Both the position numbers and the translations under genes were made by a program. Below, piece after piece: positions 1-7,924 of a stretch of 64,000 nt of DNA; the first letter of the stretch is position 1; each line of letters starts with the position of its first letter. Source of the DNA: G025836975 sp040391135 (GTDB lineage: Bacteria; Pseudomonadota; Gammaproteobacteria; Burkholderiales; Burkholderiaceae_B); contig JBEBYL010000010.1 of NCBI GenBank assembly GCA_040391135.1, positions 41,065 to 105,064 on the forward strand, read 5' to 3'. The notes below the pieces were generated by a model, which searched no databases, was not told the DNA's origin, and was given only the letters and a program-made list of their open reading frames with translations.

Positions 1-1108
1 GCGATACGGCGCCGCGCAAACCGCCCCACCACATCACCGTCTTATAGGCTCGGCTGACCTTGGTGCCGAAACGGGTCAGGCCCAGCAGCGGCAGCACGCC
101 AAACACCATCACGCCGCGCGCGGCCAGCGTCGCCGCGAACACCAGCAGGATAAGCAATACCTGCATCCATGTGATATCGGCAATCATGCGGGGGATCAGC
201 ATGGCGGCGAAAACGAAAATAAGGGAATTGGCCCAGAAACCGAATTGCGACCAGGAGCTGGACAATTGCTCGAACGTCGCCGGAGACATGCGCGTACGAC
301 CGGTGGAACCCACGACCAAGCCGGCGATGACGGTGGCGACCACGCCGGAAACACCCAGATAGTGCTCAGATATGTAAAAAGTCAGATAGGCCAGGGCAAC
401 GGTCAACGTTATCTCGGCCGTGGGCCAGCCCCGCAGCCAGATAAACAGGCCGCTGGCCAGCCGTCCCATCAGAAAACCCGCTACTCCGCCGCCCAGGAAA
501 CTGAAGACGAAGCTATAGAACACCTTGCCGGTAGAGAGGTCGCCTCCGCCATAGAGCACGGTCAACAGTACCGAGTACAGGGAAATGGACGCCGCATCGT
601 TGAACAACGATTCGCCTTCCACCAGGGTGGTCAGCCGTTTTGGGGCGCCGACCTCGCGGAATACGCCAATGACCGCCACCGGATCGGTGGTCGCCACAAT
701 GGCGCCCAGCATCAGGCACACCACCAGGCCATAGCTGGATACCGCGCTCAGCGAAAACCCGACAGCCACGGTGCAAACGATAACGGCGACGATGGCCATC
801 ATCAGGATCGGACCGATATCGTCGAGCAGGCGCCGCACATTCAACGCCAAGGCGGTTTCGAACAGCAGGATAGGCAGGAAAACGAACAGAAAGGTTTCGG
901 AGGAGACCTCGAAATGCTGCAGGGAATCCAGGAAATCCGACATGACCAGTGGGGCCCAGCTATGGACATGTATGATCAAGCCCAGCACAAAACCCACGAT
1001 AGCCAAAAGCACCGAATACGGCAGGCGCAGGCGGCCGGCCACCGGCGGCATGAAAGACACCAGGGCAAGCAGGCCGGCCAGTCCGAATACCAGGTGTCCT
1101 ATCTGCAT
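1..1108 (-). CDS. CPA1-family cation:proton antiporter (NhaP type), 3' end outside the window
   Basis: Inner-membrane Na+ or K+/H+ exchanger of the CPA1 (NhaP) family. My reverse-strand translation reads from ATG at 1108 to the window edge without a stop, about 369 residues, so the C-terminus is missing. It is a chain of hydrophobic segments holding the family core ATTDPVAVIGVFREVGAPKR followed by GESLFNDA near residues 140-175, where the two Asp are the expected ion-binding residues. A late GLRGAVS motif lies at the window edge. An AAGGA ribosome site sits 8 bases before the ATG. The ion specificity cannot be read from the sequence. Confidence 0.85.
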   Translation of the reverse strand, partial: MQIGHLVFGLAGLLALVSFMPPVAGRLRLPYSVLLAIVGFVLGLIIHVHSWAPLVMSDFLDSLQHFEVSSETFLFVFLPILLFETALALNVRRLLDDIGPILMMAIVAVIVCTVAVGFSLSAVSSYGLVVCLMLGAIVATTDPVAVIGVFREVGAPKRLTTLVEGESLFNDAASISLYSVLLTVLYGGGDLSTGKVFYSFVFSFLGGGVAGFLMGRLASGLFIWLRGWPTAEITLTVALAYLTFYISEHYLGVSGVVATVIAGLVVGSTGRTRMSPATFEQLSSSWSQFGFWANSLIFVFAAMLIPRMIADITWMQVLLILLVFAATLAARGVMVFGVLPLLGLTRFGTKVSRAYKTVMWWGGLRGAVS

Positions 1109-1210
1109 GATCGCAGTCCTTTCGCCGTTCAGCGCACTTGAAGCTCAAGAATATCGCTTTTTTCGGCAAATTTTTCCGAGGCCCCGCTTTTTTTATTCGA
1201 AATGGCAAAA

Positions 1211-1245
1211 GCCATAAAAAATGGGACACCTGGAAGGTGTCCCAT
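1211..1245 (-). terminator. Intrinsic terminator downstream of rpoH
   Basis: The arms ATGGGACACC (1221-1230) and GGTGTCCCAT (1236-1245) form a perfect 10-bp stem with a 5-base loop. Read on the minus strand the stem is followed by a run of T, so it should stop transcription coming from rpoH. The rest of 1109-1412 shows no gene. Confidence 0.8.
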
Positions 1246-1412
1246 AAACATCCGCTTCAAAAGGGAGGGGAAGAGGAGAAGCCGAAGCGGACGATGATCG
1301 GCGGCTCGCGCATCGTAGGCAATACGCCGTTCATACAGATTAGTCAGAAGCCGTGCGATTAAGTTCTGGCATTGGCCGGGAAAGGTGTAATAAAAAATTT
1401 CCCGATAGCTGC

Positions 1413-2297
1413 TTAATCAGCCAAGGCCAGGCGCAATTTCTTGAATGCGGCGGTTTCGATCTGGCGGATGCGCTCGGCCGACACGCCGAATTCGGCAGCC
1501 AGCTCATGCAGCGTAGCGCCGCCCTCGTCCTGCAGCCAGCGGGCCTGGACAATACGGCGGGACCGGGGATCGAGGCCCTCCAGGGCGTCGGCCAGGCCAG
1601 CGCCCTGAAGGTGATCGTAAGAGCGCCGTTCCAGTATGCGCGAGGGCTCTTGCCGCCCTTCGTCGGACAGGTAGGCGATAGGCGCGTAGCCGTCCTCGTC
1701 ATCGCCAGCGGTTTCCAGCGCCATTTCGCGGCCGGACAGGCGCACTTCCATTTCGCTGACGTCTTCGGGGCGGACATTGAGTTCACGCGCGATATCGTTG
1801 ACCTGCTCGGTATCCAGCGTTTGGCCATCGGGGCGCATGCGGCGCAAATTGAAGAACAGCTTGCGCTGGGCCTTGGTCGTGGCAACCTTGACGAGACGCC
1901 AATTGCGCACGATGTATTCGTGGATTTCGGCCTTGATCCAGTGGACCGCGAACGACACCAGTCGCACGCCGCGATCGGGGTCGAAACGCTTCACAGCCTT
2001 CATCAGCCCGATATTGCCTTCCTGGATAAGATCGGCGTGCGCCAGCCCGTAGCCCAGGTATTGGCGGGCAATGGACACGACCAGCCGCAAATGCGAAGTA
2101 ATAAGCTGCCGGGCGGCATCCAGATCGGATTCATCGCGCAAGCGCTTGCCCAAAGCCACTTCCTGCTCTTGCGTGAGCATGGGCAAACGATTTACGGCGC
2201 TTATATAGGCTTCGATCGTGCCTAACGCACCCGGGTTGGAAATAGCCATGGCCAGTTGATTGTTGCTAAGGGCCAGGGATTGCGGATGTTGAGTCAT
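1413..2297 (-). CDS. rpoH: RNA polymerase heat-shock sigma factor (sigma-32)
   Basis: Alternative sigma factor that directs transcription of chaperone and protease genes during heat shock. The 294-residue product has sigma region 2 (DLIQEGNIGLMKAVKRFDP), the RpoH box QRKLFFNLR that separates RpoH from other group-3 sigmas, and a region-4 helix-turn-helix (ATLHELAAEFGVSAERIRQIE) near the C-terminus. I chose the ATG at 2297, with AAGAGGA 11 bases upstream; an in-frame ATG at 2324 would add nine residues. A perfect CIRCE operator lies 38 bases upstream, so HrcA probably represses the gene. An intrinsic terminator follows at 1211-1245. Confidence 0.95.
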   Translation of the reverse strand: MTQHPQSLALSNNQLAMAISNPGALGTIEAYISAVNRLPMLTQEQEVALGKRLRDESDLDAARQLITSHLRLVVSIARQYLGYGLAHADLIQEGNIGLMKAVKRFDPDRGVRLVSFAVHWIKAEIHEYIVRNWRLVKVATTKAQRKLFFNLRRMRPDGQTLDTEQVNDIARELNVRPEDVSEMEVRLSGREMALETAGDDEDGYAPIAYLSDEGRQEPSRILERRSYDHLQGAGLADALEGLDPRSRRIVQARWLQDEGGATLHELAAEFGVSAERIRQIETAAFKKLRLALAD

Positions 2298-2331
2298 CGG
2301 TTGAGCGATCCTCTTAAAAAGCATATCTCTA

Positions 2332-2361
2332 ATATTAGCACTCCAGCAGCGTGAGTGCTAA
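2332..2361 (-). promoter_or_regulatory. CIRCE operator (HrcA site) over the rpoH promoter
   Basis: TTAGCACTC (2335-2343), nine bases, then GAGTGCTAA (2353-2361) is a perfect match to the CIRCE consensus bound by the heat-shock repressor HrcA. On the minus strand a possible promoter, TAGCAC - 17 bases - TAATAT, coincides with the repeat, so binding would block RNA polymerase. The livK-like gene starts 155 bases away in the other direction, so rpoH is the likely target. Confidence 0.92.
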
Positions 2362-2516
2362 TCTTGCGAAAAACAGCTATGTGTATAGTTATATGAGCAT
2401 TTTTCGTGCCGAAAGTTCGAAATTCGCCCCGCTTAGCCTATAAAATCCTGGTTTCGGAACCACTGCAAGCTCGCCCCTTTTTCATGCCCCTGCCCGGGGT
2501 CACGGAGACCATCCCC

Positions 2517-3665
2517 ATGCTATTGAAGAAATTCGCCTGTTCAGCCGCCCTGCTTGCCCTGGCGGGAGTCTTTCCCGCCGCGGCACAGGTAAAAATAGGC
2601 GTGGTCACCTCGGCCACCGGCCCCACAGCCATGGTGGGCATCCCCCAAAAGAACACTGTTCCGCTATTGCCCGCCAAAATCGGCGATCTGACCGTGCAAT
2701 ACATATCGCTGGACGATGCCAGCGACCCGACCCAGACCGTCACCGCCTTCAAGAAGCTGATCAGCGAGGAAAAGGTCGACGCCTTCATCGGCCCAACCGG
2801 TTCGCCCAATGCCATGGGCGTCATCCAGTTCGTGGCCGAATCGGGCACCCCCATGCTGGCGCCCGTAGGTACGGCAGCCGTCGTCCTGCCCATGACGCCG
2901 CAAAAGAAATGGGTATTCAAGACCACCCAGAACGACGACATTATCGCCAAGGCCCTGGTCGGCCATATGGTCAAGGCGGGCGTCAAGACAGCCGGCTTCA
3001 TCGGCTTTAACGATGCCTACGGCGAAAACTGGCTGAAGGTATTTACGGAATTGGCCAGAGCCCACGACATCAAGATCGTGGCGACCGAGCGCTACCAGCG
3101 CTCGGACAGTTCCGTTACGGGGCAGGCGCTGAAGGTCCTGTCGGCCAAACCCGATGCCGTCCTGATAGCCGGCACGGGCACGGCCGCGGTCCTGCCGCAG
3201 GCCACTCTGGCCAAACAAGGCTACAAGGGCCAAATCTACCAGACCCATGGCGCCGCGCTGCCCGCCTTCCTGAAGCTGGGCGGCAAAGACGTGGAAGGCA
3301 CCATACTGGCCGCCGGCCTGATGCTGGTGCTGCCGGAGATCGCAGACAGCAATCCATCCAAGAAAATCGCCGAAGACTACGTTGCCCGCTACACCAAGAT
3401 GTACGGCGAACGACCCGCCACCTTCGGCGCCAATGTATTCGACGCCGGCCTGTTGCTGGAAAAGGCCATTCCGCAAGCGGCCAAGATCGCCAAGCCCGGA
3501 ACCAAGGAGTTTCGCAGCGCCCTTCGCGACGCCCTGGAGAACACCCGCGAACTGGTCGCCACGCAAGGCGTCTATAGCATGACACCCGAGGACCACAGCG
3601 GCTTCGACGACCGTGGCCGCGAGCTGCTGACCGTGAAAAACGGCGAATGGCGCCTGCTTAAATAG
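2517..3665 (+). CDS. ABC transporter substrate-binding protein, LivK / Peripla_BP_6 family
   Basis: Periplasmic receptor of the branched-chain amino acid (HAAT) family; its real ligand may be an amino acid, amide or aromatic acid. The 382-residue product starts with a clear signal peptide (MLLKKFACSAALLALAGVF, cleavage after AAAQ), then the mature start VKIGVVTSATGPTAMVG typical of these receptors. I chose ATG 2517 because GGAG lies 9 bases upstream and the signal peptide begins there; a longer frame opens at 2406. No permease or ATPase gene is next to it, so it is an orphan receptor or works with subunits encoded elsewhere. Confidence 0.85.
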   Translation: MLLKKFACSAALLALAGVFPAAAQVKIGVVTSATGPTAMVGIPQKNTVPLLPAKIGDLTVQYISLDDASDPTQTVTAFKKLISEEKVDAFIGPTGSPNAMGVIQFVAESGTPMLAPVGTAAVVLPMTPQKKWVFKTTQNDDIIAKALVGHMVKAGVKTAGFIGFNDAYGENWLKVFTELARAHDIKIVATERYQRSDSSVTGQALKVLSAKPDAVLIAGTGTAAVLPQATLAKQGYKGQIYQTHGAALPAFLKLGGKDVEGTILAAGLMLVLPEIADSNPSKKIAEDYVARYTKMYGERPATFGANVFDAGLLLEKAIPQAAKIAKPGTKEFRSALRDALENTRELVATQGVYSMTPEDHSGFDDRGRELLTVKNGEWRLLK

Positions 3666-3680
3666 CCAGGCACCCGCTGT

Positions 3681-4541
3681 TCAATCGGTGCCCAGGCGTT
3701 CCGCATGGAACGCCACATGGTCTTCGATAAACGTGGAAATGAAGTAGTAGCCATGGTCATAGCCGGCATGGCGGCGCATGACCAGAGGCTGCTGCGCCAG
3801 GGCGCAAGCCGCTTCAAAGGCCTCGGGATAGAGCTGTTCCTTCAGGAAATTGTCGGCCAGCCCCTGGTCGATCAGTATGCCTTTGGGAAAAGGGCGTTGC
3901 GATTGCTCCATCAGCAACGAGGCATCGTAGCCCGCCCACGCCTGCCGGTCGCTGCCCAGATAGGACGAAAATGCCTTTTCGCCCCAAGGGCAGCGCGACG
4001 GCGCGGCAATGGGCGCGAAGGCCGAGACCGATTGGAACTTGGCGCGGTGGCGCTGAGCCAGCACCAGGGCGCCATGCCCGCCCATGGAATGGCCGAATAG
4101 GCCCACGCACGACGCATCGCCCGGCAACTGGCCGGTGACGATGCCGAAGAGCTCGTCCACCAAATAGCTTTCCATGCGGTAGTGTTCGCTCCAGGGCGCT
4201 TGCGTGGCATCCAGATAGAACCCCGCGCCTGTGCCGAAGTCCCAGTTATCGTCCTCGCCGGCTATGCCGGCCCCTCGCGGACTGGTATCGGGCGTGACCA
4301 GCATCAAGCCATGCTGCGCGGCGTAGCGCTGTGCGCCCGCCTTGATCATGAAGGTTTCCTCGGTGCAGGTCAGGCCGGCCAGGAAGAACAGCACCGGCAC
4401 GCGGCCCTGCTCCGCCTGGGGCGGCAGGAAGACAGAGAATCGCATGGGCAGCCCTACGGCTTGCGAAGGATGGCGATAGTAGCGTTGCACCCCATCGAAG
4501 CAGCGATGCTCGCTGATCAGTTCCAGATTATTTTGCGGCAT
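3681..4541 (-). CDS. fghA: S-formylglutathione hydrolase
   Basis: Serine esterase that hydrolyses S-formylglutathione to formate and glutathione, the last step of glutathione-dependent formaldehyde detoxification. It has 286 residues, the family length. The nucleophile elbow FGHSMGGHG places the catalytic Ser at about residue 152; a late HAGYDHGYYFI segment supplies the His. I chose ATG 4541, which has AAGGAGA eight bases upstream, over an in-frame start at 4577. It lies 42 bases downstream of frmA on the same strand, the usual functional pair. Confidence 0.94.
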   Translation of the reverse strand: MPQNNLELISEHRCFDGVQRYYRHPSQAVGLPMRFSVFLPPQAEQGRVPVLFFLAGLTCTEETFMIKAGAQRYAAQHGLMLVTPDTSPRGAGIAGEDDNWDFGTGAGFYLDATQAPWSEHYRMESYLVDELFGIVTGQLPGDASCVGLFGHSMGGHGALVLAQRHRAKFQSVSAFAPIAAPSRCPWGEKAFSSYLGSDRQAWAGYDASLLMEQSQRPFPKGILIDQGLADNFLKEQLYPEAFEAACALAQQPLVMRRHAGYDHGYYFISTFIEDHVAFHAERLGTD

Positions 4542-4583
4542 GGCGGCATCTCCTTTTGCGGCGATTGCGTTCGGCACCCTGCA

Positions 4584-5690
4584 TCAGTACACCACCACGG
4601 ACCGGATGGACTCGCCGCGCTTCATCAATTCGAAACCTTCGTTGATCTGATCCAGGCGCAGGGTATGGGTAATGAGATCGTCGATATTGATCTTGCCGTC
4701 CATATACCAATCCACGATCTTGGGCACATCGGTGCGGCCGCGCGCGCCGCCGAAAGCGGATCCCTTCCATTCGCGTCCGGTTACCAGTTGGAAAGGCCGC
4801 GTGGAAATTTCGGCGCCCGCCTCGGCCACGCCGATGATGATGGACTGGCCCCAGCCGCGATGGCAGCATTCCAGGGCCTGGCGCATGACCTTGGTATTGC
4901 CTATGCACTCGAAGGAGTAGTCGGCGCCGCCATCGGTCAGCTGGATGATGTGGTCGACAACGTTCTCGACTTCGTTCGGATTGATGAAATGGGTCATGCC
5001 GAACTTGCGCGCCATGGCCTCGCGCTCCGGGTTCAAGTCGACGCCGATGATCTTGTCGGCTCCCACCATCTTGGCGCCCTGGATGACATTCAAGCCGATG
5101 CCGCCCAGGCCGAACACCACCACATTGGCACCGGCTTCTACTTTGGCGGTGAAAAGCACCGCGCCCAGGCCGGTGGTGACCCCGCAGCCTATGTAGCAGA
5201 CCTTGTCGAAAGGCGCGTCGCTGCGTATCTTGGCCAAGGCGATCTCGGGCACGACGATGTGGTTGGAAAAGGTTGACGTGCCCATGTAATGATGCACCGG
5301 CTTGCCGCCCACGGTGAAGCGCGAGGTGCCGTCGGGCATCAGGCCCTTGCCCTGGGTCGCGCGTATGGCCGTGCAAAGATTCGTCTTGCGCGACAGGCAG
5401 GATTTGCATTGGCGGCATTCGGGTGTGTACAGCGGGATGACATGGTCACCCGCTTTCAGCGAACTGACGCCAGGGCCTGTTTCCAGCACCACGCCGGCCC
5501 CTTCATGCCCCAGTATCGACGGAAAAATGCCTTCCGGGTCGGCCCCGGACAGCGTGTAATAATCCGTATGGCAGATGCCGGTGGCCTTGATCTCGACCAA
5601 TACTTCACCAGCCTTGGGACCCTGAAGCTCGACATCTTCAATAGTCAGTGGTTCGCCCGCCTTCCAGGCTATCGCCGCTTTCGTTTTCAT
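4584..5690 (-). CDS. frmA: S-(hydroxymethyl)glutathione dehydrogenase / class III alcohol dehydrogenase
   Basis: Zinc enzyme that oxidises S-hydroxymethylglutathione with NAD+ to S-formylglutathione, and can also reduce S-nitrosoglutathione. The 368-residue protein shows catalytic zinc ligands Cys40 and His62 (GHEGAGVV), the structural zinc cluster Cys92-Cys95-Cys98-Cys106 and a Rossmann motif VFGLGGIGLNVIQG. AGGAGT precedes the ATG. fghA follows directly. No frmR repressor gene is adjacent, unlike the enterobacterial operon, so control must come from elsewhere or be constitutive. Confidence 0.96.
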   Translation of the reverse strand: MKTKAAIAWKAGEPLTIEDVELQGPKAGEVLVEIKATGICHTDYYTLSGADPEGIFPSILGHEGAGVVLETGPGVSSLKAGDHVIPLYTPECRQCKSCLSRKTNLCTAIRATQGKGLMPDGTSRFTVGGKPVHHYMGTSTFSNHIVVPEIALAKIRSDAPFDKVCYIGCGVTTGLGAVLFTAKVEAGANVVVFGLGGIGLNVIQGAKMVGADKIIGVDLNPEREAMARKFGMTHFINPNEVENVVDHIIQLTDGGADYSFECIGNTKVMRQALECCHRGWGQSIIIGVAEAGAEISTRPFQLVTGREWKGSAFGGARGRTDVPKIVDWYMDGKINIDDLITHTLRLDQINEGFELMKRGESIRSVVVY

Positions 5691-5771
5691 ACCATACTCC
5701 TGATTACTGTTTAAACGCGGCGGCCGCCGTCCGCCTGGACCGCGCCGCCAGGACGATGTTAAACGATAAAC

Positions 5772-7001
5772 TCAGTATTCCGACGATTTCCCGGTCAGGG
5801 CCACGCCGGCACGCAGCATGAAATAGGAAAACGCATCCACCCAGCGGCCCAGCCAGCTGCGCCGCTGCAATTGCTCTTCGGTGACGCGTTCGGCGTCGCC
5901 ATGCATTTCCTCCTCGATGGCCGCCTTCAGCTCGTCGGCGAATTGCGCATCCTGCACGAAGACGTTGGCCTCGCGGGCCAGCAGCAGACTGAAAGGATCC
6001 AGGTTGGACGAACCGACCATGGCGCAGCGGTCGACGACGGCTACCTTGGCATGCAGGTAGCTGGCCATGTATTCATAGATTTCTATGCCGTCGTCCAGCA
6101 ACTGGCAGTACATATAGCGGCAGGCTCGATACTGCATGGGATATTCGGAACGCCCCTGCAACAGCAAACGCACCTTCACGCCGCGTTGCGCCGCATCCTG
6201 CAATGCCTTGCGCAAGCGCCGGCCCGGAAAAAAATAGGCATTGGCGATCAGGATGTCGCTTTCGGCTCTTGCCATGGTTGCCAGGTACACATCCTCGATG
6301 GTCTGGCGAAACCGGATATTGTCGCGCAGCAGCAGGGCCGCCCGCCGCCCCGGGTTGAAGGTGGGCGGTGTTTCCTTCTCCCGGGCCTTGCGCCACTCGC
6401 TCAGATGCGTCAGCCGCCGATAGAACGCAGCCCAGTCGTCGCGCCGGCGCCAAGCCATGCGCAGCCACAGGGCGCGCTGCGCCCGGGCGGCGTCGGCGAC
6501 AATAGGGCCTTGCAGGCGCACGGCGAAATCAAAGCGCGGCTTCGGTCCCTGGCCATCGTCGGGCACATCGACGTAGTCATCCAGCACATTGATGCCGCCC
6601 ACGAAAGCAATGGCGCCATCGACCACCGTCACCTTGCGGTGCAGCCGACGCAAGCGCCGCAGATTGAAACGCACAGCCCGCAGGCCCGCGGGTTCGGGCC
6701 GGTAGATGCGGTATTGGGCGCCCATCTCCGCCAGCTTGCGCGCGATGGCCGGAGCCTGCTCCTGGCTGCCGAAGCCGTCGATGACGACGCGTACCTTCAC
6801 ACCCCGGGCGCAGGCGCGGCGCAAATGGTCCAGGACCCGCAATCCGGTCCGGTCCAGACTGAAAATATAGGTTTCCAGATGCACCTGGCGTTGCGCGGCG
6901 TCGATCGCCTCGCATAGCGCGGGAAAGAATTCGCCGCCGTTATGCAGCAGATCGATCCGGTTGCCTTCGCGCCAGGTCAGGCGCAGTTCTTTCGAAGCCA
7001 T
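5772..7001 (-). CDS. clsB: Cardiolipin synthase B-type phospholipase D protein
   Basis: Membrane-associated enzyme of the PLD superfamily that forms cardiolipin or transfers phosphatidyl groups. Two HKD motifs are visible: HRKVTVVDGAIAFVGG in the first half and HAKVAVVDRCAMVGSSNLD in the second. The product has 409 residues, close to E. coli ClsB (about 413). I chose the ATG at 7001 with GGAAGG upstream; the frame stays open to 7121 but that would overlap the preceding gene. The upstream neighbour is an EEP-fold gene, the same pairing as ybhP-ybhO(clsB) in E. coli. Confidence 0.88.
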   Translation of the reverse strand: MASKELRLTWREGNRIDLLHNGGEFFPALCEAIDAAQRQVHLETYIFSLDRTGLRVLDHLRRACARGVKVRVVIDGFGSQEQAPAIARKLAEMGAQYRIYRPEPAGLRAVRFNLRRLRRLHRKVTVVDGAIAFVGGINVLDDYVDVPDDGQGPKPRFDFAVRLQGPIVADAARAQRALWLRMAWRRRDDWAAFYRRLTHLSEWRKAREKETPPTFNPGRRAALLLRDNIRFRQTIEDVYLATMARAESDILIANAYFFPGRRLRKALQDAAQRGVKVRLLLQGRSEYPMQYRACRYMYCQLLDDGIEIYEYMASYLHAKVAVVDRCAMVGSSNLDPFSLLLAREANVFVQDAQFADELKAAIEEEMHGDAERVTEEQLQRRSWLGRWVDAFSYFMLRAGVALTGKSSEY

Positions 7002-7047
7002 GTCCGCCTTCCCGGCCTTGGCCGCGTCGCGCTGCTGACAATGCCGA

Positions 7048-7905
7048 TCATGGCAGCTCCAACTCGGCGAACAAGGGTGCATGGTCGGATATTTGCCGCC
7101 AGGGCAAGCCATGCAGCACACGCGCCTTGCGCACGGCGAAACCTCGTTGATAGATGCGGTCCAACCGCAGCCACGGGAATGCCGCTGGAAAAGTCCGCGG
7201 CGGCGGCGTCAGGCGCGCCGCACCGTTGACACCCAGTTCATGCACCTTCTGGGCCAGCGGCAAGGGCCGCAGCGGGTTGCGCAGGCTATTGCGCAAGCGC
7301 GCCACCGAATGGCGCAGCTTGCGCGGCTCCATATCGTCTTGCGGTGCGATGGCGAATACTTCGTACAGCCCCAATTGCTGAACGAACAAAGGCGCAAGCC
7401 GGTTGTTCCAGTCATTGAAATCGCCCGCGATCAGCATGGGTTCGCCCTCGGGCACCAGGCGCCGGATGCGCTCGACCAATGCGCCAACCTGACGCGAACG
7501 TCCGCCCGCGAACAGGCCCAGATGGACGACCAGGCAATGCACCGGCACGCCCTGGACTTCGACCAGCGCGTGCAGCAGCCCGCGCTGCTCCAGCTTATGG
7601 TCGGAAATATCCTGGTTCTCGTGCTGCAGTATGGGAAAGCGCGACAACAGGGCGTTGCCGTGGTCGGTGTGCGGCCGCACCGCATTGCATCCGTAAGCGG
7701 TATGCATGCAAAGGGCCGCGCCCAGCGATTCGTGCTGGGCATCCAGACTGATGCGCTGTTCGTTGCGGCCCTGGACCTCTTGCAGGAAAAGCAGGTCGGG
7801 GCGCAATCCGTACAAGCCAAGGCGCAAGTCCGACAACGATTCACGACTGCCCGTTGCCGAACGGCCCTTGTGGATGTTGTAGCTTACGACCCGGATGACC
7901 GACAC
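7048..7905 (-). CDS. Endonuclease/exonuclease/phosphatase (EEP) family protein, YbhP-like
   Basis: Metal-dependent phosphodiesterase-fold protein of unknown substrate. The N-terminus VVSYNIHKGRS, then LFLQEVQGRN (metal-binding Glu), AGDFNDWNN (Asp/Asn) and a C-terminal SDHAPLFAELEL (catalytic Asp-His) are the complete set of EEP motifs over 285 residues. The start is GTG at 7905, supported by a strong AAAGGAGGGG site. It is 19 bases after aspS and 46 bases before clsB, so the three are probably cotranscribed. Confidence 0.82.
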   Translation of the reverse strand: MSVIRVVSYNIHKGRSATGSRESLSDLRLGLYGLRPDLLFLQEVQGRNEQRISLDAQHESLGAALCMHTAYGCNAVRPHTDHGNALLSRFPILQHENQDISDHKLEQRGLLHALVEVQGVPVHCLVVHLGLFAGGRSRQVGALVERIRRLVPEGEPMLIAGDFNDWNNRLAPLFVQQLGLYEVFAIAPQDDMEPRKLRHSVARLRNSLRNPLRPLPLAQKVHELGVNGAARLTPPPRTFPAAFPWLRLDRIYQRGFAVRKARVLHGLPWRQISDHAPLFAELELP

Positions 7906-7924
7906 GACCCCTCCTTTGTTGCTC

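Noticed and set aside
245..1141. 298-codon frame on the plus strand
   Set aside because: Antisense to the CPA1 antiporter; Gln/His/Arg-rich composition typical of a mirrored GC-rich gene, no family motif.
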